A DNA stretch of 64,000 nucleotides from DASWNP01 sp036399175 (GTDB lineage Bacteria > Acidobacteriota > Blastocatellia > Pyrinomonadales > Pyrinomonadaceae), in NCBI GenBank assembly GCA_036399175.1, contig DASWNP010000052.1, positions 1-64,000 of the forward strand, given 5' to 3'. The notes beneath the pieces were generated by a model. It worked only from the letters and a program-made list of their open reading frames with translations. It was not told the origin of the DNA and did no database searches. Shown piece by piece: positions 24,671 to 33,997 of this stretch. The translations under genes were made by a program, and so were the position numbers. Position 1 is the stretch's first letter. Every line of letters starts with the position of its first letter.

Positions 24671-25942
24671 ATGAGCAAGATTCCCCTTCATAAAATCTTC
24701 ATCGACGCAGTAGCGGCGTGCGCCCTCGTCGCTTTGAGCCTCTCGTCGAGCGCGTGCGGCGGGTCGAAGGCGCAGGCGAACAAGCAAGGAGCGGCGGCGG
24801 CCGAGACGCCTGTCGTCGTCGTCGAAGTGGCAACCGTCCCGGCCATCCAGCGCGAGATGCCGCGCTTCATCGAAGCGACGGGCAGCCTCGCCGCCGACGA
24901 GCAGACCGACGTTGCGCCGCAGGTTGCCGGTCGCGTCGTCGCGGTCGGCGTAGACCTCGGCAGCTACGTGCAGCGCGGCCAACTGCTCGTGCGCTTAGAC
25001 GATGCGGACGCGCGCCTCCGGTTGCAGCAGGCCGAAGCGCAGTACGCGCAGGCGCAGAGCGCCATCCGGCAGGCCGAAGAGCGCATCGGCCTGCGCTCCG
25101 GACAGCGTTTCGACCCGACGCGCGTGGCCGAAGTCGGGGCGGCGCGCACGGCTCTGGAACTGGCCGAGAAGCAGTTGAGGCGTTTCGAGAAATTGATTGA
25201 GACGGGCGACGTGTCGCGCTCGACCTACGACCAGCAGCGTGCGCAGCGCGACCAGCTTCGACAGCAATACGAGGCGGCGCTCGCGCAGGCGCAGCAGTCC
25301 TACGCGGGCGTGCAGACGGCACGCGCCGCCGCGCAGTCGGCAGCCGTACAGGTCGAGCAGGCGCGCAAGGCCGTGAGCGACGTGGCGGTCGTCGCGCCCA
25401 TCAGCGGCTTCGTCGCAGACCGTCCAGCCGACCTCGGCGAATACGTCTCCACTTCTTCAAAGGTCGCAACCATCGTGCGCACCAACCCCTTGCGCGTGCG
25501 CATAGACATCCCAGAGCAATCGGTTTCGACCATCGCGCCGGGGCAGGGCGTCTCGGTCAGCGTCAGCTCTTATCCCGACCGCGCCTTCAGCGGACGCGTC
25601 GCGCGCATCTCGCCCAACGTGACGGCCACTTCGCGCACGCTGACGGTCGAAGCCGAAGTGGAGAACTCAAGCGGCCTGCTCAAGCCCGGACAGTTCGCCA
25701 CCATCCGCGTCCAGCAGACGGCCTCGCAGCCCGCCGTGCTCGTGCCCATCCGCGCCGTCCGCACCGAGAACAACACGAGCCGCCTCTTCGTTATCAAAGA
25801 CGGACGCGCGCAGGAACGTCTCGTCCAGCTCGGACAGACCGAGGGAGACCTCGTCGAAGTCAGAAGCGGCGTAGCGGCTGATGAACTCGTCGCCGCTTCC
25901 AACGTCGAACAACTGAGCGACGGCGTAGCCGTCAGGCAATAA
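24671..25942 (+). CDS. RND efflux periplasmic adaptor (membrane fusion protein)
   Basis: A 423-aa lipoprotein. The signal ends in LSLSSSAC (lipobox Cys27), so it is probably anchored to the inner membrane. Domains in order: barrel-sandwich hybrid/lipoyl half (VAGRVVAVGVDLGSYVQRGQ), an alpha-hairpin coiled coil (about 105-215, rich in QAEAQYAQAQ and QQSYAGVQTARAAAQ), the second lipoyl half (ISGFVADRPADLGEYV), a beta-barrel and a membrane-proximal domain. It links the RND pump at 26028 to the outer-membrane channel at 29461. Confidence 0.92.
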   Translation: MSKIPLHKIFIDAVAACALVALSLSSSACGGSKAQANKQGAAAAETPVVVVEVATVPAIQREMPRFIEATGSLAADEQTDVAPQVAGRVVAVGVDLGSYVQRGQLLVRLDDADARLRLQQAEAQYAQAQSAIRQAEERIGLRSGQRFDPTRVAEVGAARTALELAEKQLRRFEKLIETGDVSRSTYDQQRAQRDQLRQQYEAALAQAQQSYAGVQTARAAAQSAAVQVEQARKAVSDVAVVAPISGFVADRPADLGEYVSTSSKVATIVRTNPLRVRIDIPEQSVSTIAPGQGVSVSVSSYPDRAFSGRVARISPNVTATSRTLTVEAEVENSSGLLKPGQFATIRVQQTASQPAVLVPIRAVRTENNTSRLFVIKDGRAQERLVQLGQTEGDLVEVRSGVAADELVAASNVEQLSDGVAVRQ

Positions 25943-25943
25943 A

Positions 25944-26021
25944 TACAGTCTGAAGTCCGGAGTCTGGAGTCTAAAGTCAAAACCCGGACTCCAGACTTCG
26001 GACTCCAGACTCCAGACTTGA
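25944..26021. repeat. Heptamer hairpin element (GGAGTCT/GAAGTCC words)
   Basis: The left arm (25945-25979) is ACAGTCTGAAGTCCGGAGTC and onward; the right arm (25984-26020) is the inverse (GGACTCCAGACTTCGGACTC and onward). The core is AAAACC. It occupies the whole 85-bp gap before the pump gene, whose ATG follows the arm by 7 nt. Confidence 0.9.
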
Positions 26022-26027
26022 ATCATT

Positions 26028-29000
26028 ATGCAGAAGCTCGCTGAAATTTGTGTTCGTCGTCCGGTCTTCGCCACGATGCTGATTCTGTCTTTGACGGTGG
26101 TGGGGGCGTTCTCTTTCTTCTCGCTGGGCGTCGATTTGTTTCCGAAGATTGATTTCCCGACTATCACCGTGACGGTGATTAATCCGGGCGCGTCGCCGCA
26201 GGAGATTGAGACCGAGATAACCGACAAGGTTGAGGCCGCCGTCAACACCATCAGCGGCATCGACGAGCTGCGCTCGACTTCGGTCGAAGGCGCGTCGCAG
26301 GTCTACATCACTTTCCTGCTCGACAAGGACGCCGACGTGGCCGCGCAGGAGGTGCGCGACAAGGTCAATCTCATCACGGGCGACTTGCCGGAGACCGCCG
26401 AAGAGCCGACCATTCAGAAGCTCGACACCGACGCCGCGCCCGTTCTGCGCATCGCCGTTTCCTCTCCGCGCTCGCTCCGCGAAGTGACCGACATCGCCGA
26501 CAAGCAGATTAAGAAGCGCATCGAGAACATTAACGGCGTCGGGCAGGTGCAGATTATCGGCGGCGCACAGCGCGAGATTCAGGTCAAGGTAGACCCCGAC
26601 AAGATGCGCGCCTACAACGTGACGGTGGCCGAAGTGGTCGCCGCCGTGCGCGCGCAGAACATGGAAGTGCCCGGCGGTCGCATCGACGAAGGCGCGCGTG
26701 AGCTGACCGTGCGCACGATGGGGCGCATCACGAACCCCGCCGACTTCAACAACATCGCCGTCTCCACGCGCGGCTCTTACGTCGTCAAAGTGAGTGACAT
26801 CGGCTACGTCGAAGACGGCACAGAAGAGCAGCGCACCGCCGCGCTCCTGAACGGCCAGCCCGCCGTCACGCTCGTCGTCTCGAAGCAGTCGGGACAGAAC
26901 ACGGTGGCGGTGGCCGACGCGGTCAAGGAGCGTCTCGCGGAGATTCAGCCGCTTCTCCCGAAGAACGTGCGGACGGAGCTGGTCGGCGACCAGTCCATCT
27001 TCATCAAGGCGGCGGTCGAATCAATCCAGACGCACCTCATCGAAGGCGGCATCCTCGCGGCCATCGTCGTCTTCATTTTCCTCTGGAACTTCCGCTCGAC
27101 GATGATTGCGGCCATCGCCATCCCAACTTCCATCATCGCTACCTTCGGACTGATGAAGGCGATGGGCTACACCCTGAACCAGATTACGATGCTCGCCTTG
27201 ACGCTGATGGTCGGCATCGTGATTGACGACGCCATCGTCGTCCTTGAGAACATCTACCGCTACGTCGAAGAGAAGGGCTACGCTCCCTTCGAGGCGGCCA
27301 TCGAAGGCACGAAGGAGATTGGCCTCGCCGTCATGGCGACGACGCTTAGCTTGCTCGCGGTCTTTCTGCCCGTCGGCTTCATGGGCGGCATCGTCGGGCG
27401 CTTCATGTCCTCGTTCGGCCTGACATCCTCGTTCGCCATCGCCGTCAGCTTGCTCGTCTCCTTCACTCTGACGCCGATGCTCTCGGCGCGTCTCATCAAG
27501 CGTAGGGAGGAAGAGCACGCCACCGCAGCCGCAGCCGAAGCCGAACAGTCGGTGGTCGAGTCTGCATCGAACGACGCACAGGTGCGCACCGTCTCGTTCA
27601 GCGAAGACACGGGCGCGACGCCCGAGAGCGAGCCTGACATCAAAGAGGGCGCGCCGCTTCCTTCGACGCACCGGAAGACGGCGAAGGAATCGCGCTTCTA
27701 TCGCCCGATTGACCGCACTTACACGGCGATGCTCAAGTGGTCGATGGCGCATCGCTGGGCGGTGGTGGGCTTGTGCGTGCTCGTCACTCTGAGCATCGTG
27801 CCGCTCTTCATGCTCATCGGCAAAAACTTTCTGCCCGTCGATGACCAGTCGCAGTTCGAGGTTACGCTGCGCGCGCCCGAAGGCTCGACGCTCGCCGCCA
27901 CCTCGACTCTCACCGAGCGCCTCGCCAAAGATTTGAAGACGCTGCCGGGCGTCACCGACACTCTGACGACCGTCGGCGGCGGCCAGCAGGGGATAGTCAA
28001 CAGCGCGAACATCTACGTCAAGCTCACGCCGATTGAAGAACGCGAGCTTTCGCAGATTGAATTGATGGAAAAGGCGCGCGAAGTTCTGGCGAAGTATCCG
28101 AAGGAGCTTCGTTTGAGCGTCGGGCAGGTGCAGGCCTTCTCGGGCGGCGGCTTCCGCAACGCCGACGTGATGTACGTCGTCAGCGGCCCCGACTTGCAGA
28201 AGCTCACAGAGTATTCAAATCAGCTCTTCGAGAAGCTCAAAGCCATCCCCGACGTGGTTGACCCCGACACGTCGCTCATCCTCGGCAAGCCCGAAGTGCG
28301 CGTCCACATCGACCGCGCCCGCGCCGCCGATTTGGGCGTCCGCGTCGGCGACATCGCGCAGACCTTGAACGCGCTCGTCGCCGGGCAGGAGGCTTCAACC
28401 TTCAATCAGGGAACAGACCAGTACGAAGTGCGCGTGCGCGCCATCGGCGAGTCGCGCGCGAGCACCGAGGCGCTGGAAAATCTCTTCGTCGCTTCGAGCA
28501 AAATCGGGTGGACGAATCTCTCGAACCTCGTCCGCGTCGAAGAAGGAACGGGGCCTTCGGCGATTGAGCGTCTGAATCGTCAGAGGCAGGTTATCCTTTC
28601 GGCCAACGTGCGACCGGGCGGCTCGCAGGCCGCCGTCATCGACGAGCTGAACCGCGCGGCGCAGGAGATGAAGTTCGAGCCCGGCTACACGACCGGCCTC
28701 TTCGGTCGCTCGAAAGAACTAGGGCGCGCGGGCTTCTACTTCATGCTCGCCTTCGCGCTCTCGTTCATCTTCATGTACATGGTGCTCGCGGCGCAGTTCG
28801 AGTCGTTCATCCATCCGGTGACAATCCTCTTGACGCTGCCGCTCGCCATCCCCTTCGGCATTCTTTCGCTCCTCGTGATGGGGCAGACCGTCAACATCTT
28901 CTCCGGCCTCGGATTGCTGCTGCTCTTCGGCGTCGTCAAGAAGAACGCGATTCTACAGATTGACCACACGAACGAGCTGCGCTCTCAAGGGTTGCCGCGT

Positions 29001-29333
29001 CTCGACGCCATCATTCAGGCCAACCGCGATCGGCTGCGCCCGATTCTGATGACGACCATCGCGCTCGTCGCGGGGATGATGCCGCTCGTCGTCGCGCGCG
29101 GCCCCGGCTCGGGCACGAACCGCTCCATCGGCGTGCTCGTCGTCGGCGGTCAATCGCTCTGCCTGCTGCTCACGCTTCTGGCCGTCCCCGTCTTCTATTC
29201 GCTCTTCGACGACGTTGCCAGAAGCCGCATCTTCTCGCGCGTCGGCGCACGCATGGGCGGCGCGTTCGCCTGGGCGCGCCGTCGCACGGCGACAGCCGCC
29301 GGAGCTTTGTTTGGAACGTTCGGGAAAAGCTAG
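26028..29333 (+). CDS. RND efflux pump permease, AcrB/HAE1 family
   Basis: An 1101-aa inner-membrane proton antiporter with the usual 12 helices: TM1 near 15-35, TM2-TM6 at about 335-490, TM7 near 575-595, TM8-TM12 at about 905-1075. The proton-relay Asp pair is in VGIVIDDAIVVLENIYR and the Lys in VVKKNAILQIDH. The central cytoplasmic loop (about 490-570) is longer than usual and acidic/Ala-rich. It also lacks a Shine-Dalgarno because a hairpin arm precedes its ATG. Hydrophobe versus metal specificity cannot be fixed, but the KKNAI motif and DD pair favour HAE1. Confidence 0.93.
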   Translation: MQKLAEICVRRPVFATMLILSLTVVGAFSFFSLGVDLFPKIDFPTITVTVINPGASPQEIETEITDKVEAAVNTISGIDELRSTSVEGASQVYITFLLDKDADVAAQEVRDKVNLITGDLPETAEEPTIQKLDTDAAPVLRIAVSSPRSLREVTDIADKQIKKRIENINGVGQVQIIGGAQREIQVKVDPDKMRAYNVTVAEVVAAVRAQNMEVPGGRIDEGARELTVRTMGRITNPADFNNIAVSTRGSYVVKVSDIGYVEDGTEEQRTAALLNGQPAVTLVVSKQSGQNTVAVADAVKERLAEIQPLLPKNVRTELVGDQSIFIKAAVESIQTHLIEGGILAAIVVFIFLWNFRSTMIAAIAIPTSIIATFGLMKAMGYTLNQITMLALTLMVGIVIDDAIVVLENIYRYVEEKGYAPFEAAIEGTKEIGLAVMATTLSLLAVFLPVGFMGGIVGRFMSSFGLTSSFAIAVSLLVSFTLTPMLSARLIKRREEEHATAAAAEAEQSVVESASNDAQVRTVSFSEDTGATPESEPDIKEGAPLPSTHRKTAKESRFYRPIDRTYTAMLKWSMAHRWAVVGLCVLVTLSIVPLFMLIGKNFLPVDDQSQFEVTLRAPEGSTLAATSTLTERLAKDLKTLPGVTDTLTTVGGGQQGIVNSANIYVKLTPIEERELSQIELMEKAREVLAKYPKELRLSVGQVQAFSGGGFRNADVMYVVSGPDLQKLTEYSNQLFEKLKAIPDVVDPDTSLILGKPEVRVHIDRARAADLGVRVGDIAQTLNALVAGQEASTFNQGTDQYEVRVRAIGESRASTEALENLFVASSKIGWTNLSNLVRVEEGTGPSAIERLNRQRQVILSANVRPGGSQAAVIDELNRAAQEMKFEPGYTTGLFGRSKELGRAGFYFMLAFALSFIFMYMVLAAQFESFIHPVTILLTLPLAIPFGILSLLVMGQTVNIFSGLGLLLLFGVVKKNAILQIDHTNELRSQGLPRLDAIIQANRDRLRPILMTTIALVAGMMPLVVARGPGSGTNRSIGVLVVGGQSLCLLLTLLAVPVFYSLFDDVARSRIFSRVGARMGGAFAWARRRTATAAGALFGTFGKS

Positions 29334-29337
29334 ACAG

Positions 29338-29450
29338 AGCGGTCAGCAATCAGCAATCAGCAGTCAGCCGAACTGTTGAATGAATGACTTGGTTGAAAAC
29401 TTACCACCTTTGGCTTTTCGGTTCGGCTGACCGCTGATTGCTGAGTGCTT
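29338..29450. repeat. Heptamer hairpin element (CAGCAAT word) before the TolC-like gene
   Basis: The left arm (29338-29372) is AGCGGTCAGCAATCAGCAAT and onward; the right arm (29420-29450) is GTTCGGCTGACCGCTGATTG and onward. The core is longer than usual (about 50 bp) and ends CCTTTGGCTTTTCG. Same word as at 1384-1466. Confidence 0.85.
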
Positions 29451-29460
29451 CATAAAATTT

Positions 29461-31749
29461 ATGCTTTATCGTAATCATCATCTGACGAAGAGAATTTTGA
29501 GGGCGACGCTTCTCATCTTGCTTTGGACGGTCATTCCCGCTCTGGTCGTTTCGGCGCAGGAGTCGGAGACAGAGTCTTCCGTCGAGCGAGCGAGCGAGAC
29601 GAAGAAGGCGGAGTCGTCTGCGACGCCGTCTCGATGGGGAGGGAAGTTGCCCGCGCCGACGGCGACCGAGTCGCCTCGTGCCTCGGAAACGTCTGCGCCG
29701 TCGTCGTCGAAGGTCGCTACGCCGTCGCAGCAGCCGGGCGGACAGGCCACGAGCGCGCCGGTCGTGCAAGCGCCTTCGGCCAACACGCCGCCGCAGGGGG
29801 TGCAGGCGCCGCAGACCGCTCAGCCGCCCACTCCCGGCGCGGTGACGACGCCGCAGACCGGACAGCCCGCGCAGGGAAGCGGAAGCATCGTCGCGCCCGG
29901 ACAAGCGCCTCTGCCCGCGCCGCCGCCCGCCGCCGGTACGCCGCCGCCCTCTTCGCAGCCGCAGGGGCAGACCATTCAAGCGACACAGGGACTGATGCCG
30001 CCGAGCGTCTCCGGCGCACAAATCCCTGCGCCCGCGGGCGTCAGACAGCCCGGACGCGAGAGCGTGCCGTCGGCTGCTCCAACCGGAGAAGTCCCGCTCG
30101 CCGTGCCGCAGGTGGCGACAGATTTTCGCTCCGCGCCCGCGCCCTTCCCCTTGCTTGAGCGCGTCGGCGTCGAGATGGGCGACCAGCGCCCGCTCACCTT
30201 GCGCGAAGCCATCGAGATGGCGCTCTCGAATAACAAGGACATCGAAGTCGCCAGGCAGAACGTGCGCGTCGCCGAGTTCGACTTGCAGAGCGCGCGCGGC
30301 GTCTACGACCCTCGACTCTCGACCTTCTCTTACTACGACAAGACCGAGACGCCCTCGGCCAGTTTTCTCTCCGGCACGGCGAGCGGCGCGGTCACGCAGT
30401 CTGGCGTCTTCAACACGGCGACGTTTCAGGGACTCACGCCGTTTGCCGGCGGCGGCTACCGCGTCGATTTTTCCAGCAGCCGCGTGACGACCGACAACCT
30501 CTTCGCATCGCTCAATCCGCAGTATCCTTCGGCGCTCACCTTCAGCTATACGCAGCCGCTCCTGCGCGGTCGGCGCTTCGACCAGAACCGCCGCGTCATC
30601 GAGATTGCCAGAAGAAATCTCTCGCTCACCGACGTACAGTTTCGCCAGCGAGCCATCGAGACCATCACGGGCGTCCAGCGCGCCTACTGGGATTTGGTCT
30701 TCACCCTGCGCAACTTGCAGATTCAGCGCGACGCCGTGCGCGACGCGCGCACGCAGCTTGAACATAATCGTCGCTTGGTCGAAGAAGGGATGCTCGCGCC
30801 GATTGACGTGGTCGCCGCCGAGGCGCAGGTCTCCGGCTTCGAGCAGAGCGTCTACAGCGCGCTCGACGATGTCGGCCGCGCCGAGAACGCTCTGAAGAAT
30901 CTCATCGCGGAGAACCGCGAGTCGGCTTTCTGGAACGTCGCGCTTGTGCCGACGGATCAGGTGAGTGTCGAGCCGCCCGTCGTCGCTTTGACGGAAGCGA
31001 TGGCCGCCGCGCTCGCCAACCGTCCGGAGCTAAAGCAGTCGGACGTGGCGCGCGAGATAAACGAAATCGAGCAGCGCTTCGCGCGCGAGCAGACCCGGAC
31101 GCAGCTCGACCTCGTCGGCAGCTACGGCGCGGTCGGCCTCGCCGGCTCGGTCAGCCAGTCGGCCAGCAACAACCCGCTCACCGCCTCCAACGCTCAACTG
31201 CGCGACCGCATCAACCTGCTCTCCGAGCGCAACGGGCTTCCCCCCCTCAACGCACCGCCCGCTCAGAGCGTGCCCGACATCTTCGTCGGCGGGCTTCCGC
31301 AGTCGCTCGCCAACCTCGGCGCGAATCGCTTCAACAACTTTCGCGTCGGCGTGCAGCTCAACCTGCCTCTCAGGAATCGCACGGCCCAGGCACAGCTCGG
31401 TCGCACGCTCGTCGAACAGGAGCGCATCGCCACCCAGCGCGAGCAGCTGGAACAGTTGATTCAGGTCGATGTCAGAAACTCGCTGCAACTGATTCGCACC
31501 GCCGAGTCGCGCCTGAGAGCAGCAGCCGCCGCGCGCGCCGCCTCCGAGCAGCAATACATGAGCGAGCAGCGCAAGTTCGACGCCGGTCAGTCAACCTTCT
31601 TCCTCGTCCTCGAACGACAGACCGCGCTCACCAACGCGCGCGGCAACGAGCTGCGCGCCCAGACCGAACTCAACAAAGCCATCGCCGAACTCCAACGCGC
31701 CACCGGCAACGCCCTCGAAGCCAACAAAGTCGAAGTCCGCATACGGTAA
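29461..31749 (+). CDS. TolC-family outer-membrane efflux protein
   Basis: A 762-aa outer-membrane channel. The N terminus is a signal-like hydrophobic stretch (ILRATLLILLWTVIPALVVS). A very long Pro/Ala/Gln/Ser-rich segment follows (about 40-230), absent from ordinary TolC proteins. Two outer-membrane-efflux repeats come next (about 235-460 and 500-760), with LREAIEMALSNNKDIEVARQ and LTEAMAAALANRPELKQSD as the matching repeat starts. Third component of the efflux operon. The low-complexity spacer may cross the periplasm or bind peptidoglycan; that is speculation. Confidence 0.9.
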   Translation: MLYRNHHLTKRILRATLLILLWTVIPALVVSAQESETESSVERASETKKAESSATPSRWGGKLPAPTATESPRASETSAPSSSKVATPSQQPGGQATSAPVVQAPSANTPPQGVQAPQTAQPPTPGAVTTPQTGQPAQGSGSIVAPGQAPLPAPPPAAGTPPPSSQPQGQTIQATQGLMPPSVSGAQIPAPAGVRQPGRESVPSAAPTGEVPLAVPQVATDFRSAPAPFPLLERVGVEMGDQRPLTLREAIEMALSNNKDIEVARQNVRVAEFDLQSARGVYDPRLSTFSYYDKTETPSASFLSGTASGAVTQSGVFNTATFQGLTPFAGGGYRVDFSSSRVTTDNLFASLNPQYPSALTFSYTQPLLRGRRFDQNRRVIEIARRNLSLTDVQFRQRAIETITGVQRAYWDLVFTLRNLQIQRDAVRDARTQLEHNRRLVEEGMLAPIDVVAAEAQVSGFEQSVYSALDDVGRAENALKNLIAENRESAFWNVALVPTDQVSVEPPVVALTEAMAAALANRPELKQSDVAREINEIEQRFAREQTRTQLDLVGSYGAVGLAGSVSQSASNNPLTASNAQLRDRINLLSERNGLPPLNAPPAQSVPDIFVGGLPQSLANLGANRFNNFRVGVQLNLPLRNRTAQAQLGRTLVEQERIATQREQLEQLIQVDVRNSLQLIRTAESRLRAAAAARAASEQQYMSEQRKFDAGQSTFFLVLERQTALTNARGNELRAQTELNKAIAELQRATGNALEANKVEVRIR

Positions 31750-31774
31750 AGCAGATGTCAGAGGCAGTTTGAAA

Positions 31775-31936
31775 AGTCCCGAAAGGGACTGCTGATAATA
31801 GCCCAGCGATTTATCGCTGGGTCAGGAAGCATGTCCAATGTCTCAGTCCCGTAGGGACGGCTGAACCTGACTCAGTCGTCCCTACGGGACTGAGCAATGT
31901 TTGCGGCGAGTTCCCAGCGATAAATCGCTGGGCTAT
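31775..31936. repeat. Nested palindromic repeat cluster
   Basis: The outer arms CCCAGCGATTTATCGCTGGG (31802-31821) and CCCAGCGATAAATCGCTGGG (31913-31932), each extended by ATAG/CTAT, are perfectly complementary. The inner arms CTCAGTCCCGTAGGGACG (31842-31859) and CGTCCCTACGGGACTGAG (31877-31894) are also perfect. Each arm is itself a small palindrome. A further AGTCCC-GAAA-GGGACT hairpin lies at 31775-31790. It resembles REP/BIME-type elements. No coding region lies between 31750 and 32034. Confidence 0.85.
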
Positions 31937-32034
31937 GTTCATCCTGTCCATGACGGGACAGCAGCACTCCCGATTTCCAAACAGCTTCCTAGAGAAAACT
32001 CAAGCCTGCTTTCCTCTTTTCTGACCTCTGACCT

Positions 32035-33048
32035 CTATTTCAGTCGAGCTTTGACCCAGAGCGGCCAGTGGTCGGAGAAGCCTATGTTGCGGGCGATGCC
32101 GCTGTCGGTGGCTGTGAGGCCGCGAAGCCAAATCCAGTCGAGCTTGAATTCGATGAAGACGGCACGGAAGGTGTCGCGGTCGTCGGGGTGTGGAGTGTTG
32201 AAGCCCGCTTCGGTGAAGAGCTTGCGCGCGCCGCGCACGTCCTTCGACTTGATGGTGTTGAAGTCGCCGAGCACGACGGCGTGCTTGATGGTCGGATGCC
32301 GCCGGAGGTCTTCGAGCGCAGCGCCGAGTTGTTCCATCTTCAACTCCATCTTGAGGCGCGTCTCGGCGTGGATGGAATAGACGCGAACCGGAGTGTCGCC
32401 GACGCGCACGGTCGCACCGATTCCGACGCGTCGCCTGCCGTTCGGCCCTTCGTGCGGCAAGACCATGCGCTCGACATCTGTGAGCGGAAAGGGGCTGAGA
32501 ATGGCGACTCCCGTTCCTTCCTCTTTCTCTCCCTTCTCCTGCGGAGGCGCAGCCCACGCGTAGTGCATCCCTAGAGCCTCGGCCATCTGTCGCGCGGTGT
32601 TGACGTTCTGCGTGCGCTTCCTGTTACGGTCAACCTCCTGCAAGCCGATGATGTCGGCGCGTCCGATTGCGTCGCCGCCGCGAAGCTGCTCGATGAGTTT
32701 CAGCAAATCCTCGCCCCCGCGCCAGCGAATGTTGTAAGAGACGATTTTGATTTCCTCCGGCGTCTGCTTCGGCGACTGGCTCGGAGGCTTCGAGGGGCTG
32801 CCCGTCTCAAGCAAGCTCATCGCCGCCGAACTGAGAGGCGGCACGACGACCCGCTCGCCCGATTGCGCCTGCGAGTCGAAGAGACCGAAACCGGCCAGCA
32901 GGACTAAGGCGAGACAGAGGACAAAAGCGCAGGCGCGCAGGACGATGGATGAAATGTTGTGCGACGACGAAAGACGTGCGAGCTGTACGCTCTTCGTCGC
33001 GTCGCTTCGTGCGCTGCCGGCTTCGGCGTCTGGTCGAAGAATTTTCAT
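32035..33048 (-). CDS. Endonuclease/exonuclease/phosphatase (EEP) family protein
   Basis: A 337-aa protein with an N-terminal membrane segment (IVLRACAFVLCLALVLLAGF, about 30-52), so probably anchored or exported. The EEP domain starts near 100: VSYNIRW, IIGLQEVDRN (metal-binding Glu), GTGVAILSPF, VYSIHAET, VVLGDFNT (catalytic GDFN), then LDWIW and FSDHWPLW (final SDH). The family includes DNases, phospholipase C-like sphingomyelinases and inositol phosphatases. The start at 33048 overlaps the stop of the upstream lipid-kinase gene (ATGA), implying translational coupling and a lipid-related function. Confidence 0.85.
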   Translation of the reverse strand: MKILRPDAEAGSARSDATKSVQLARLSSSHNISSIVLRACAFVLCLALVLLAGFGLFDSQAQSGERVVVPPLSSAAMSLLETGSPSKPPSQSPKQTPEEIKIVSYNIRWRGGEDLLKLIEQLRGGDAIGRADIIGLQEVDRNRKRTQNVNTARQMAEALGMHYAWAAPPQEKGEKEEGTGVAILSPFPLTDVERMVLPHEGPNGRRRVGIGATVRVGDTPVRVYSIHAETRLKMELKMEQLGAALEDLRRHPTIKHAVVLGDFNTIKSKDVRGARKLFTEAGFNTPHPDDRDTFRAVFIEFKLDWIWLRGLTATDSGIARNIGFSDHWPLWVKARLK

Positions 33049-33968
33049 CGTTCGGCATAAGGTGCGTCGCCTGCGAGAAAGCGTGCGGCGCGCGGCAGGA
33101 TTCGGTAATGACAACGCTCGGCTTCGAGCACTTCGCCGTCGGTGTTGACCTTGATGGTACGGCTGAAGCTCATGTCGAGTTCGGTGGCGCGCATGTATGA
33201 GACGCGCGGGTCTTCGATGTGGTCGCCGCTTGAGACGCTTGAGAGCAGCGTGATGAAGTCGAGCGTGGGCATCGCTTCGACGACGCACACGTCGAGCGCG
33301 CCGTCGTTGATGATGGCACCGGGCGCGATGAGTCGCCCGCCGCCGACGAGACGCGAGTTGCAGACGGCGAACATCTCAAGGCTCATCTCGCGCTCGATTG
33401 TCTCTCCCTCGACGGAGACGACGCTCAGGCTCGCACGAACCGCATCGTAATCCATCAAGACCTGCGCGCCGCCGATGAGATATGCGAGCTTCCCGGCGAT
33501 GGATTTCAGTTGCGGGTTGACGGCGTCCGACACTTCCGCGATGAAGCCGCCCGCCGAGACGTTGATGAAATAACGCTCGTTCAAAACTCCTATGTCGGCC
33601 TCGACGGTGCGCCGCTCAAGCAGAATCTCAAGCGCGCTCTCCACGTCTTCGGGCAGGCCGAGCGCAGAAGCGAAATCGTTGCCCGTGCCGAGCGGGATGA
33701 GGCCGAACACGGTGCGCCCGAGCGCGCCTTCCACCGAAGCGACGCCGTTCAGAACCTCGTTGAGCGTGCCATCGCCGCCCGCCACGAAGATTTGTTCGTA
33801 GCCGTCTTTGGCCGCCGCTTGTCCGGCGTGCAGCGCATCGCCCGCAGCAATCGTCATCACGATGTCCAAATCGCCGACGGCCTCGCGCAGACGCTCGTTA
33901 ATCGTCTGCAAATAGTCGGGCGCAGCATCCGTGCCCGCCACCGGGTTCACAATCAATCTCGATTTCAT
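33045..33968 (-). CDS. Diacylglycerol/lipid kinase family protein (YegS/DagK type), second copy
   Basis: A 307-aa lipid kinase with the typical NPVAGTDAAPDYLQTI start, the nucleotide-binding GGDGTLNEVLNGVA and the LIPLGTGNDFASALGLP motif. The C-terminal half is the beta-sandwich, with the DGEVLEAERCHYRILPRA ending typical of YegS/DgkB. It is only distantly related to the copy at 20199. Its stop overlaps the EEP-phosphatase start by 4 nt, so the two are co-translated. It is likely to phosphorylate diacylglycerol or a related lipid. Confidence 0.9.
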   Translation of the reverse strand: MKSRLIVNPVAGTDAAPDYLQTINERLREAVGDLDIVMTIAAGDALHAGQAAAKDGYEQIFVAGGDGTLNEVLNGVASVEGALGRTVFGLIPLGTGNDFASALGLPEDVESALEILLERRTVEADIGVLNERYFINVSAGGFIAEVSDAVNPQLKSIAGKLAYLIGGAQVLMDYDAVRASLSVVSVEGETIEREMSLEMFAVCNSRLVGGGRLIAPGAIINDGALDVCVVEAMPTLDFITLLSSVSSGDHIEDPRVSYMRATELDMSFSRTIKVNTDGEVLEAERCHYRILPRAARFLAGDAPYAER

Positions 33969-33997
33969 CTCTGAAAGCTAATATACGACACGAACGC

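Noticed and set aside
29401..30765. 454-aa minus-strand ORF
   Set aside because: It is an antisense shadow of the low-complexity part of the TolC-like gene, very Arg/Gly-rich.
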